DNA of 64,000 bases from contig OW203762.1 in the NCBI GenBank assembly GCA_934045905.1, positions 52,539,411-52,603,410 on the forward strand, in the 5' to 3' direction. Shown in pieces: positions 54,998-64,000 of this stretch. The translations under genes and the position numbers were made by a program. The stretch comes from Leuctra nigra. Taxonomy: Eukaryota > Arthropoda > Insecta > Plecoptera > Leuctridae. Position 1 is the stretch's first letter, and each line of letters begins with the position of its first letter. Below the pieces are notes generated by a model, which was not told the origin of the DNA, did not search any database, and saw only the letters and a program-made list of their open reading frames with translations.

Positions 54998-55780
54998 GTT
55001 AATATTTATTGCATTTAACAGAATTACATTGATAATATTATGTTGTCTAAATTAAAAGTGTCTGTTTCAGGTGCCACAATTATTAATATCAGTAAATCAA
55101 CAGGTGTTCACATTGGAAACAATTTAATTATCCAATCAAATGGTGATAACACATTTCCAAAACCAGGATCAAATACACCAAAAGCAACAAAATATATTAA
55201 AAGTATGTGTGATAATCAATTATTTTAAAATAATCGTAATGTACTTACCTATCTACCTACGTTAAATGAAAATTTTAACTTTGTCAACAGAGCTGCTACT
55301 AAGCACTGAAGTAGTGTCAGTCGATCACATTGATGCAGCGTCTGGCCACATTGGCGTTAACTGGATGGATGTTGGCCGGCAACTTAAATATACTGATGGA
55401 CAGTTGGAACAATTCTCTGAGGACAATGGAAGGAAAGGGCTGAAAGAGGCAAGACACGTCTCATAAAAAGAATAAAAAATAAAATATATTTTAGATTTCA
55501 TAATGGAGCAGGCATTTAGACCGGCTTCTGCAATCCAGAAGGCAGTCATATAGATAATAAAATAGATATTTATTTTTTTCATTACGTTTACTCTTTTTAT
55601 TGTGTTAGTTAGATGGTAATTTAAATTTGACTTCGCTTTCAGGTGGTGTATCAAATGTTACTTGATTGGAAGCGAGCAAATGGAAGTAAAGCAACAGTTG
55701 GCACGCTGGCCAATGCCTTGTGGATGTCCAAGCAATTCGATGCAGTCAACGCCCTAACCATGAAGCCAGGAAAAACTTGA
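54679..55780 (+). CDS. imd: Imd (immune deficiency) adaptor protein (4 exons)
   Basis: Exons 54679-54997, 55071-55202, 55291-55448 and 55643-55780 join to 248 residues (fly Imd is of similar size). Near the start, LVFD|AVPD fits a Dredd-type caspase site (Asp15) that exposes Ala16-Val-Pro, an IAP-binding motif. A cryptic RHIM follows in exon 2 (about 108-127: INISKSTGVHIGNNLIIQ). Exons 3-4 encode a death domain (WMDVGRQLKY, LKEVVYQMLLDWKRANG, FDAVNALT). In Drosophila, peptidoglycan receptors recruit Imd through the RHIM, it binds Fadd/Dredd through the death domain, and cleavage allows Diap2 ubiquitination and Relish activation. The middle (20-106) is low-complexity and charged. Intron 3 uses a GC donor. 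All three functional motifs are present, so it should be functional. Confidence 0.92.
55071..55202 (+). CDS. imd: imd exon 2 (cryptic RHIM)
   Basis: Acceptor CTGTTTCAG|GTGCC, donor TAAAA|GTATGT. Beta-rich segment around VHIG, the RHIM core tetrad pattern. Confidence 0.88.
55291..55448 (+). CDS. imd: imd exon 3 (death domain, first half)
   Basis: Acceptor TGTCAACAG|AGCTGC. Ends ...GRKGLKE at GAG|GCAAGA, a GC donor; no GT donor preserves the frame. Confidence 0.82.
55643..55780 (+). CDS. imd: imd exon 4 (death domain, second half)
   Basis: Acceptor CGCTTTCAG|GTGGTG. Encodes VVYQMLLDWKRANG through ALTMKPGKT and stop TGA at 55778. AATAAA follows near 55839. Confidence 0.88.
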   Translation: MVYQMLLDWKRANGSKATVGTLANALWMSKQFDAVNALTMKPGKT

Positions 55781-57063
55781 ATGTGGCAGATGTGTTTGGA
55801 AAAGTTTGTCAATTAGTCCTTGACCAGAAGTAGCCAAATAAACACACTGATCCAAGGAAACAATGTGTCTATCGCCGACTAAATTTGAGGATTGTTGAGT
55901 CTAATACGACGTTTGGGATGGATTTCCACTCACTGTAAAAGAAAAACTTACATGGAAGAAAATATAATCCATACAGATCAAACACTTGCTTTTATATGGG
56001 AACGAAGTTCGAACTAGCTGGTAAACCTTTTTGAATCTCAGACACAAATACACGTGGTCTCAAAAGCGTATTTGTATTTTGTATTAGTTTTGTCTTCACA
56101 TGAATAAAATTGTATCAAATGAAGCACTTGCACACAAACCAACTCGGTCTTCGTCTTGCGAGGTCTACTTACTAGCCAGAGGTCGTAATGTGCTCCGTCG
56201 GTGTAAGGCTTCTTTTAAATTTTTAAAAATATTTTAATATTCCGACAAAACATAAAAATTTGCCTCTGAGAACAGCAAAAAACTGTGTGCGACTCTGGCC
56301 TCTTGAGGCAGTGAGTGAGCGATGACCAGCGGGCAGGGACCATCAAAAAGCAGATTCTGTAGTATTTATTATGTAGTTCTTAAAATAGCAGGACGGATGA
56401 TTTAAAAAAACGAGGATACCATACTTTACAAAAAAAAATATTTATTGTAAAATTGTCAAATTACTACATTTTATTCACAAGTTCTGTCCCCATATTCGTA
56501 CATGGTAACCAGTAATATTAGTAGTCCCTTACATTAGTCCTTCAGGTGGATTAGTTGGGGGTCCACATTGCTGACAATGAACCAATCAGGTGAGTGAAAG
56601 AAACATATTGTTTCAAGGAATGTGATTCAGTTCAGATAAAATACATGTGATTTGATCCATAGAGACCAACAATGGATCAACTTGATGTGGGGGGTGGGGG
56701 GTAATTCCAGTATGTTTTCATTCATGTAAGTTGGCATTGGCAATCAAATCATGCATTTTGTTTACTCAAATGTTAACGTACAAAACAACGGTTGCTACGT
56801 TCGGAAATATAATCGGAAATGCGCTTGGGTGTTAGTATAAAAAATGCGTACCTACTGGAATCACCCACCATGGTGGAGGATTGAATATGCTGACACTTAG
56901 CTGAGAATATGCAAAAAACGAGTACCTACACTAAATGGTACCCAGCTTCATATTTTATACAAACAAATACATATTCTAATGTTTTGCACTAAAACTAAAT
57001 CTGAAACTAGCCTTCTCAATTACTGTTCTGATCTGATCTAAAAAGTTTTTTCAATAAAAATAT
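55781..57063. other. imd 3' UTR and intergenic DNA
   Basis: 3' UTR with AATAAA near 55839 and 56103, then AT-rich sequence with no gene. Confidence 0.5.
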
Positions 57064-57370
57064 CGGCGTGTCTATTCACACGGCGGCCGTGCCCGCAAGG
57101 GGTTCAAATTCTATTTACACCAGAAGTTCGCCGTGAGCCCAAGAAGGCGTATGCTATTTACACCAGAGTTCGCCGTGCGCGCAAGAAGGCGTATGCTATT
57201 TACACCAGAGTAAAACCGTGTGTGGAAACGGCCTTGTATTATGAACACGACACGGTAGTAGACCGTGCAAGTGAGCTGCGAACACATTAGATACCTAGTT
57301 CAAATTCTAGAGTGACACCATATAGCAACTTAAGTAGACATCTAACGCAACAATTCCTCAGTGGCAACAA

Positions 57371-57437
57371 TAGCCGGTTGGTTAGCCCATTGGTTTAGGG
57401 CGCAGACGATCGGGGTTCGATTCCCCGTCAGGGATTA
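57371..57437 (+). repeat. tRNA-like module 1
   Basis: A box TAGCCCATTGG (57383-57393) and B box GGTTCGATTCC (57414-57424) with a perfect T stem CGGGG/CCCCG. No matching acceptor stem, so not a tRNA gene. Confidence 0.6.
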
Positions 57438-58151
57438 TCTTTTTTACTTCTGTAATTAACTTTATTTACAATCTACTGGTCATTTGACATGTATTTTATT
57501 GTTTAATATAAGATTAAATGCGTCATACAATTATAATAGTAGTTTTCCATGGTAAAGCATTGCCTTCTAGCGTTCACGGTCTAGTCACGGCGGCTGTTTG
57601 CGCAAGGGGTTCAAATTCTATTGCCACCAGAGTACACCAGAGTTCACTCCAAGATGGCCGTCCTCTGAACAGCTGTTTTCCGTAGCCTATTTAGACTTTT
57701 TATACTAATGCAGAAGGATCGTGACGTTTTGAAAAGTGTAGGAACTGATCAATAATCATTACAATTAGGTCAGGGTTGTACGTCACGACCCCAAACTTCG
57801 ATCTAAACGCATCTGAGCAGCTAAAAGGTTTCACTTACGCGCACGGTTTTACTTCTGGTGTAAATAGAATAGGAATCCATAGGAACACGGCAGCCGTTTG
57901 CGCAAGGGGTTCAAATTCTATTGCCACCAGAGTACACCAGAGTTCACTCCAAGATGGCCGTCCTCTGAACAGCTGTTTTCCGGAGCCTATTTAGACTTTT
58001 TATACTAATGCAGAAGGATCGTGACGTTTTGAAAAGTATAGGAACTGATCAATAATTGATTGCAATTAAGTCAGACACATAGTACAAATACTAGTGAAAT
58101 CATATTGCATCTTAAGTAGACATAAAACGCGAGGTCTTCCAATCGGCATCA

Positions 58152-58217
58152 ATAGCCGGTTGGTTAAACTGCTAGTTTAGTAAGTAGACGATCGGGGTTC
58201 GATTCCCCGACAGAGAC
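58152..58217 (+). repeat. tRNA-like module 2
   Basis: Same layout as module 1, with B box GGTTCGATTCC and a diverged D-arm region. Confidence 0.55.
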
Positions 58218-58767
58218 TTTCCTTTTTTATTTCTGTATTGCACTTTTTTACAATCTACAGTTATTTGCGAAATATTTTATTGTTTAATATAATATTAAAT
58301 GCGTTATACAAATAATTATTGTAGTATTTTCACATCGTAAAACATCCTATACTAAATTTTGATTATGATTGTATAATGTTAAATATCAGTGATGATATTT
58401 TATAATGTAAATGACTTGATATAAATAGATTGCTGGACTGGACAGCAATCTAATAAAATTCGTTAACTGAAAGAGTTTTTGACCTTGAAACATAAAAGTC
58501 GATTTTTTTAAATTCAATTGATGTCCAGCAATATATTAAAAACAATTTATTAACATTATTAATAAAATCAACTTAGTAGGAGGCGGAGCAACATATTATA
58601 ACCTCCTTCCGTCACTAGACCGTGAACGAGAAGGCGATGTTTTACGATGTGAAAAGTACTATTATTATAATGGTATGACGCATTTAATATTATATTAAAC
58701 AATAAAATACTTCACAAATGATCAGTAGATTGTAAAAAAAAAGAAATACAGAAATAAAATCGGAAAG

Positions 58768-58838
58768 TCTCTTTCGGGGAATCGAACCCCAACCGTCTAC
58801 TTACTAAGCTAGCAGTTTAACCAACCGGCTATTGATGC
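58768..58838 (-). repeat. tRNA-like module 3 (opposite arm)
   Basis: Inverted copy of module 2; the plus strand shows GGGGAATCGAACCCC. Confidence 0.55.
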
Positions 58839-59763
58839 CGATTAGGAGACTTCGCGTTTTATGTCTACTTAAGTTGCAATATGGTTTCACTAGTATTTGT
58901 ACTATGTGTCTGACTTAATTGCAATCAATTATTGATCAGTTCCAATACTTTTCAAAACGTCACGATCCTTCTGCATTAGTATAAAAAGTCTAAATAGGCT
59001 CCGGAAAATAGCTGTTCAGAGGACGGCCATCTTGGAGTGAACTCTGGTGTACTCTGGTGGCAATAGAATTTGAACTCCTTGCGCAAACGGCTGCCGTGTT
59101 CCTATGAATTCCTATTCTATTTACACCAGAAGTAAAACCGTGCGCGTAAGTGAAGTCATTTAGCTGCACAGATGCGTTTAGATCGAAGTTTGAGGTCGTG
59201 ACGTATGACCCTGACCTAATTGTAATTATTATTGATCAGTTCCAATACTTTTCAAAACGTCACGATCCTTCTGCATTAGTATAAAAAGTCTAAATAGGCT
59301 CCGGAAAACAGCTGTTCAGAGGACGGCCATCTTGGAGTGAACTCTGGTGTACTCTGGTGGCAATAGAATTTGAACTCCTTGCGCAAACGGCTGCCGTGTT
59401 CCTATGAATTCCTATTCTATTTACACCAGAAGTAAAACCGTGCGCGTAAGTGAAGTCATTTAGCTGCACAGATGCGTTTAGATCGAAGTTTGAGGTCGTG
59501 ACGTATGACCCTGACCTAATTGTTATTATTATTGATCAGTTCCTACACTTTTCAAAACGTCACGATCCTTCTGCATTTGTATAAAAAGTCTAAATAGGCT
59601 CCGGAAAACAGCTGTTCAGAGGACGGCCATCTTGGAGTGAACTCTGGTGGATTCTGGTGTCAATAGCATACGCCTTCTTGCGCACACGGCTACTCTGGTG
59701 TAAATAGAATATGAACCCCTTGCGGGCACGGCTGCCGTGCCAATAGAGCCAGCCTAAAAATAT

Positions 59764-60729
59764 TGCGTAACAATAATTATTTATTACTACCTCATTCCCG
59801 TTGCCCATATCTTCGGGACTCCTCCCAACACCATTACATATCTGATGACTATTATTTGAACAATGATTTTATCTAGAAGGCATTTCATTAAAACTTGTTT
59901 GGGAAGCTTTCCCCATGTTCGGAGTGACGCCGCTCATAAGTTTATCTTAATAAATAAATAAAAAAATGCAATTGTATGTCCTCTAAATTCTAGTCAAAAT
60001 ATTTTAATCATCAGAGACGGACTGTGACAGACATTTGATTCTTCTACGTACCTATATTTTAAAATATCATTGGTAATATTACTTCATGATCATGAATAAT
60101 GTAAATCAATCAAAGAATCTCTACTAAACTTAAACTATGAGGAGCCATGAAATTGTGGCAATTAATTTGCATTTGCATTTTAAAATATGGAATAAAGAAA
60201 TTCTCATATTATCCTAGATAGGTATCTAGGTACTTCTTTGCAAAAACTAATGTAATTTAGCAAACTGTATATAGTCTCAACTCTCTACACTTGGTTGCAT
60301 TGCTGAATGACTTGGAATACACAATCGTCAATCAGCGACACACGTAAATTAACACACACACATATCGCAATAAACCCAGAACTTGAGTGGCGAGTAAATG
60401 CAGCAAAACATTGTTCTATAACGTAAAACTATTTGGGAACAGCTTTCCTCCATTACAAATGGGTATAGAATTGTTAATCAATTAAATCCAATGGCTGTTA
60501 AAAGTAGGTATTCACAGTAAAACTATTCCACAAAATTTTTAGTGACATAATTGTGACAATTGCTGCCTTCATTACTACAATTTTTTCTTATCATTTTCAA
60601 TGAGTAAAAAATTAAATTCTTCACTATATCACCATTAAATGGTTAGGATGTGCATTCACAAATTAATTAATTGCGTTTTCAGCCTGAAAGGCATTGGACT
60701 CACATTACAGCTTACGATTGAAGTAGAAC
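59764..60729. other. 3' flank of the deoxynucleoside kinase gene
   Basis: No coding signal; likely includes the 3' UTR of the minus-strand kinase gene. Confidence 0.5.
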
Positions 60730-61019
60730 CTATGCAGATAAAGAAGCACTGCGATGGCACATCTTCCCAATTCCAACCAAATCCTTTTGCAAGATAATTG
60801 ACTTACACTTCTGAATCGACTCGTCCATATCATCTATATTCTGGTTAGCGTCCAGCACGAGGACTGGTGCCGGGCAATTGAGCTGGGTGTTTCTGTACAG
60901 CCAGTTCTCATGGAGGCTGTGCAGATCCTCCAAATAGTCCAGTGGAATGCGGTTCTCTTCCTTACGAGCTCGAGCCTGGATTCGATCAAACACGACTTCA
61001 GGAGTAGTTCGTAAGTACA
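60730..61019 (-). CDS. dnk: dnk last exon (LID and C-terminus)
   Basis: Acceptor ATTTCCAG|TGTAC. Encodes [20 protein letters not shown] to the stop TAG at 60730. The tail after LVLDANQN is divergent. Confidence 0.9.
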
Positions 61020-63639
61020 CTGGAAATGATAACACCAAAATTAGAAACTCTTACACATAATATTAACAGGTAGCTTAGGTAGGTACTATGAGAACACTAT
61101 GTGTAAAGTGTTGATCAGCAAGAACCGATATGTGTAACTCCTCGGTCCAAAATTACGGAAAATAAAGTAAACATCCTAAGCAGCATAAAATATGAATACC
61201 TACAGGTATGTAACATGTCCAACATGTAACATAGCAGTATCAGAAAAAAACATTTACATATAAATATAACGGAGGTCCCTGCCAAAAGACCCAAAAGGAG
61301 TCACTCACTCATAGGTTCTACACTAGGAAAACGCTCAGTGTAAAGCGTTGATGAGCGAGCACGGGAATGTGCAAATTCTCGAACCGGAAATGCGTACACA
61401 ACGCAAAGAAAACGTATACATCCATATTTAATTGAAATATGATCACTCGATCAATAAAAAAGTATATAATGCTTTTCATCGAAACTTGAAAAATTGCATC
61501 TAAGCACCCTGGTAAATATAGCAAATCAGATTCAGTTCAAGTAGCACTGGAAAACATTACTTTCGATACTTCATTACTGACAGATATTAAAAATGTCAAT
61601 AATCTCATACGTTCTTAACTGATTAGGATGAAATTTTGTAAAAAAGAGACAATGTTGGTTTTAATGATCATGCAAAATATGAGTTTGATCAGAATTATCG
61701 AAGACCGTTTTCATTTTTCAGCCTATCAGGAGATATTTATTTAAATTTTAATCAATGAATGGATTTCAAATATAATTAAGGGATGCAAACGGAGAAGGTT
61801 GTCTCTACATGTGTGCAAAATTTCAGCTCGATCGAAGAAAAACTCTGACCTGTATAGCCAAAATATGAGTTTGATCAGAATTATCGAAGACCGTTTTGAT
61901 TTTTCAGCCTATCAGGAGATATTTATTTAAATTTTAACCAATCAATGGATTTCAAAAAAATTAGGGTCTGCAAACAGAGAAGGTTGGTTTTACATGTGTG
62001 CAAAATTTCAGATCGATTGCTGAAACGGTGCAACCTGTGTATCGGTTAATAGCAGGAAAAAAAAAAAAACAGAGGTCCGTGCCAAAAGAGCCAAAAGGAG
62101 ACGCTCGCTCAATTATTCAAACTTATCATCGATAGAAAAGAATTTTCCTCTACCTTAATACAAAATCTATACGCTCTTCATGAAAACAAACCCCAATAGG
62201 GATCAAGTTGTACACCGGCGGCAACAAGTCCCTGCCATTCTCCTTTCACCCCCCCCCCCCCCCCTCCCCCATCACATTCAAACTACTTTTCCAGTGATAA
62301 GAGTCGAGGGGGAGGAGCCTTATATGCATGGAAAGGGGAAAGAGGGTGACATGCACTTGTTGCTGCCAGTGTACACTGGCGGCACAAAGTTGTTTGTACT
62401 CTCTGCTCCATATCAAAACATGTTTATGATATGGGTCAGAGAGGCAGAATGCAACGATCATTTTGCCGCCACTGTACATGGGTACATAACTAATTAAGTT
62501 AGTTTTGGACTTAATTTGGGTTAGTTTTGGCTAGGACGATTACTGGGGGGGATTGGCATCCCGTGTGACCTTGAAAACCATGAGTGTGATAACGGAAATG
62601 CCGCGCTTTTATAACAGTTGAAAATACCTCGAATCATTCAATAAAATGTCACACGTTATATCTCTCACAATTCGTTAATCTTTAAGGAAGACAATGATGT
62701 ATCTCAGACATCAACACGTTGCCTATGTGAGACGTAGTGAATAAAGTGCTGAAGTGATATTTTTCCGTCGGCGCAGGTTTTAAAATTTTGATCTAGTTCC
62801 TCAAAACAAGCATACTACACAACATAATGGATTTTAAAATACCATCACACAATGCTCTGCATTGTAATGAAGACAATGATGCTACACACATATCTCTCCA
62901 ATATTTTATTGACGATGCAGCAAGAAAAGGCAACATTTCCCTCGTCAGTATCATACATGGCCAAATGCGTACTGCATCAGCTAACGTGGGTGACGTCATT
63001 AGGTTGCCAATCCCCCCCAAGCTATCAACCCAGGTTTTGGATTGGTGTGCAAGAATCAGATACAAACATACCAATCAGGTCGGCATCAATCTGCACGGAT
63101 GATGTAATCCAGTTAAACCACTCGTCCAAGACGGCGAATTCTTCTGGGGCCATGACTCCACTACGTACTAGGTTCTCAACAAAGCAGTACCTAGAAGGAA
63201 AATACAGGAATCAGAAAGCACAGTCGAAGTAGTATAGGTATGGTTCTAATAGGTACCTCAACATAACTCCTCATCAATCATGCTGAAAAATAATGGCAAT
63301 TTTATTACTACCTAGATCTCCCAAAAAATCTGAACAAGAAAGTCTGCTTGGCAAAATTTTCAACAAATTGAAATAATAAACGAAAATTAAAAAAAAATCA
63401 TGAATATTTACAACTTAGGTAGTAGGTAATTACTTAGTAATGTAATATGAAATATATTACATAATATTGTAATATGTAGTAATATTTAAGAAACGTAGTA
63501 CGTACCTAGCACTGTAAATTGAGCGTTCCATCAATTTGAAGGGACGGTCTGTCTCGCGGGTGTGAAGATCAAGCATCGTCAGTTGGACATACGTTTGAAA
63601 CGTTAAGCTCCACCGTGAAGGATCGTGATACATCATTTC
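60730..63639 (-). CDS. dnk: Deoxynucleoside kinase (dNK/TK2-like), 3' exons, partial
   Basis: Exons 63506-63639, 63072-63190 and 60730-61019 join in one frame (179 codons plus stop) with matching phases. Motifs: [32 protein letters not shown] (the ERS substrate/phosphate motif) and [11 protein letters not shown], the arginine-rich LID that closes over ATP phosphates; then [16 protein letters not shown]. These follow the Drosophila dNK/thymidine kinase 2 order. The enzyme phosphorylates deoxynucleosides for nucleotide salvage. The N-terminal exon(s) with the P-loop lie beyond 64000. It converges on imd, separated by about 5 kb of transposon-rich DNA. Confidence 0.92.
61263..61306 (-). repeat. 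Family A 5'-end fragment
   Basis: On the minus strand, TGAGTGAGTGACTCCTTTTG then GGTCTTTTGGCAGGGACCTC, a diverged start of family A. Confidence 0.55.
61323..62112 (-). mobile_element. Helitron-like family A in dnk intron
   Basis: Minus strand from TTGAGCGAGCGTCTCC (62112) to GCGTTTTCCTAG (61323). Holds an internal direct duplication (ATCAGAATTATCGAAGACCG at about 61689 and 61869). Confidence 0.75.
62208..62478. mobile_element. Two abutting miniature inverted-repeat elements
   Basis: TGTACACCGGCGGCAACAAG at 62209 is inverted at about 62355-62374; from the shared palindrome TGCCAGTGTACACTGGCGGCA a second unit runs to TTGCCGCCACTGTACAT at 62478. A C-run lies inside the first. Confidence 0.6.
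63072..63190 (-). CDS. dnk: dnk middle exon
   Basis: Acceptor CCTTCTAG|GTACTGC, donor GATTG|GTATGT. Encodes [11 protein letters not shown] through [13 protein letters not shown]. Confidence 0.9.
63506..63639 (-). CDS. dnk: dnk exon with ERS motif
   Basis: Acceptor TGTGATGCAG|GAAATG, donor GCTAG|GTACGT. Encodes [20 protein letters not shown] through MERSIYSA. Confidence 0.88.
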
Positions 63640-64000
63640 CTGCATCACAAAGAGATTGGTAAATTGTAATACAGTTGTGTGAAAATCACCTTTCAGCCAT
63701 GGATAGTTAGTAGGTAGGTAGGCAGGGTGCGAATTGATGGGGTGGATGGGGGGATTTCCCCCCTCTGGTTTCCTCATCCCCGGCTGTTTCCCAATAAAGC
63801 ATCCCAGGGGGGGGGAAGATTTCCCCCCCCCCCTCTGTAAAATGTTGACTTTTAATCTACGAAACAACAGATTACCTACCTACTTTTTTCAGAAATAAAG
63901 CTAAAATTATAAAAATAAATTGTTACACAAAACAACTGTCAAATTGCTTTTGTTATCAAATAAGCTGTATTTGATAAGATTTATTTATATTCCAAGATTA
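63640..64000. other. dnk: dnk intron, upstream part
   Basis: Intronic sequence running to the window end, with G/C homopolymer runs near 63750-63835. No exon seen. Confidence 0.6.

Larger units (their letters stand above)
57064..59754. mobile_element. 2.7-kb palindromic DNA element with 9-bp target duplication
   Basis: The outer ends are inverted copies (CACGGC, GCCGTGCCCGCAAGGGGTTC). TAAAAATAT is repeated at 57055-57063 and 59755-59763. Two arms of about 1.1-1.3 kb surround a 290-bp spacer (58347-58634), each arm itself holding repeated 320-bp modules (AAGATGGCCGTCCTCTGAAC). tRNA-like boxes occur in both arms. No transposase gene; Mutator-like by duplication length. Confidence 0.8.

Noticed and set aside
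57371..57437. Functional tRNA gene
   Set aside because: A and B boxes and a T stem are present but no acceptor stem pairs; copies lie within a transposon.
62827..63102. 91-codon plus-strand frame
   Set aside because: Overlaps the dnk intron and exon on the other strand; no motif.

Overview
This is a eukaryotic, AT-rich, intron-bearing, transposon-rich genome segment, almost certainly from an insect. Three genes are recognisable insect genes (morgue, imd and a deoxynucleoside kinase), introns are spliced at GT-AG sites (with one GC-AG), and tacctacc-type microsatellites, Helitron-like elements, MITEs and LINEs fill most of the rest. The presence of imd argues against aphids. I cannot place the species from sequence alone.

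Layout. 1-7 kb: one coding exon (minus) of a GPR158/179-like orphan class C GPCR ectodomain; the rest of that gene was not found in the window. 7-20 kb: intergenic DNA with a TTAA-flanked foldback, a 1.3 kb Helitron-like element, a palindromic element carrying an RTE-type LINE fragment, and tRNA-like repeats. 20.2-26.7 kb: a four-exon plus-strand gene for a small single-pass membrane protein of the VOPP1/WBP1/Shisa-like type (six cysteines, one membrane segment, C-terminal PPSY). Its first splice-donor region is repeated four times in tandem, and its last intron is mostly one Helitron-like element nested inside another. 27-44 kb: a 5S-rRNA-derived SINE, a near-complete CR1-like LINE whose ORF1 has an SGNH esterase domain followed by about 21 in-frame 16-residue repeats, several MITEs, and a broken LINE interrupted by an 807 bp MITE.

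44.4-55.8 kb is the functional heart of the window. The morgue orthologue (minus; zinc finger, F-box, E2-like domain with glycine in place of the catalytic cysteine; six exons, 402 residues) lies head to head with imd (plus; four exons, 248 residues; caspase site plus IAP-binding motif AVPD, cryptic RHIM, death domain). Only 207 bp separate the two start codons, and that gap holds a perfect C/EBP-type site and two GATA sites. Both encoded proteins act, in Drosophila, on inhibitor-of-apoptosis (IAP) proteins: Morgue promotes Diap1 loss, and cleaved Imd recruits Diap2. A shared promoter would link death control and immune signalling. The 6.3 kb last intron of morgue is packed with nested Helitron-like and hAT/pogo-type elements.

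56-64 kb: a 2.7 kb palindromic DNA element with 9 bp target duplications and internal tRNA-like boxes, then the three 3' coding exons (minus) of a deoxynucleoside kinase whose ATP-binding (P-loop) exon lies beyond the window end. Splice junctions were inferred by eye from frame continuity and consensus sites; transcript data would settle them.
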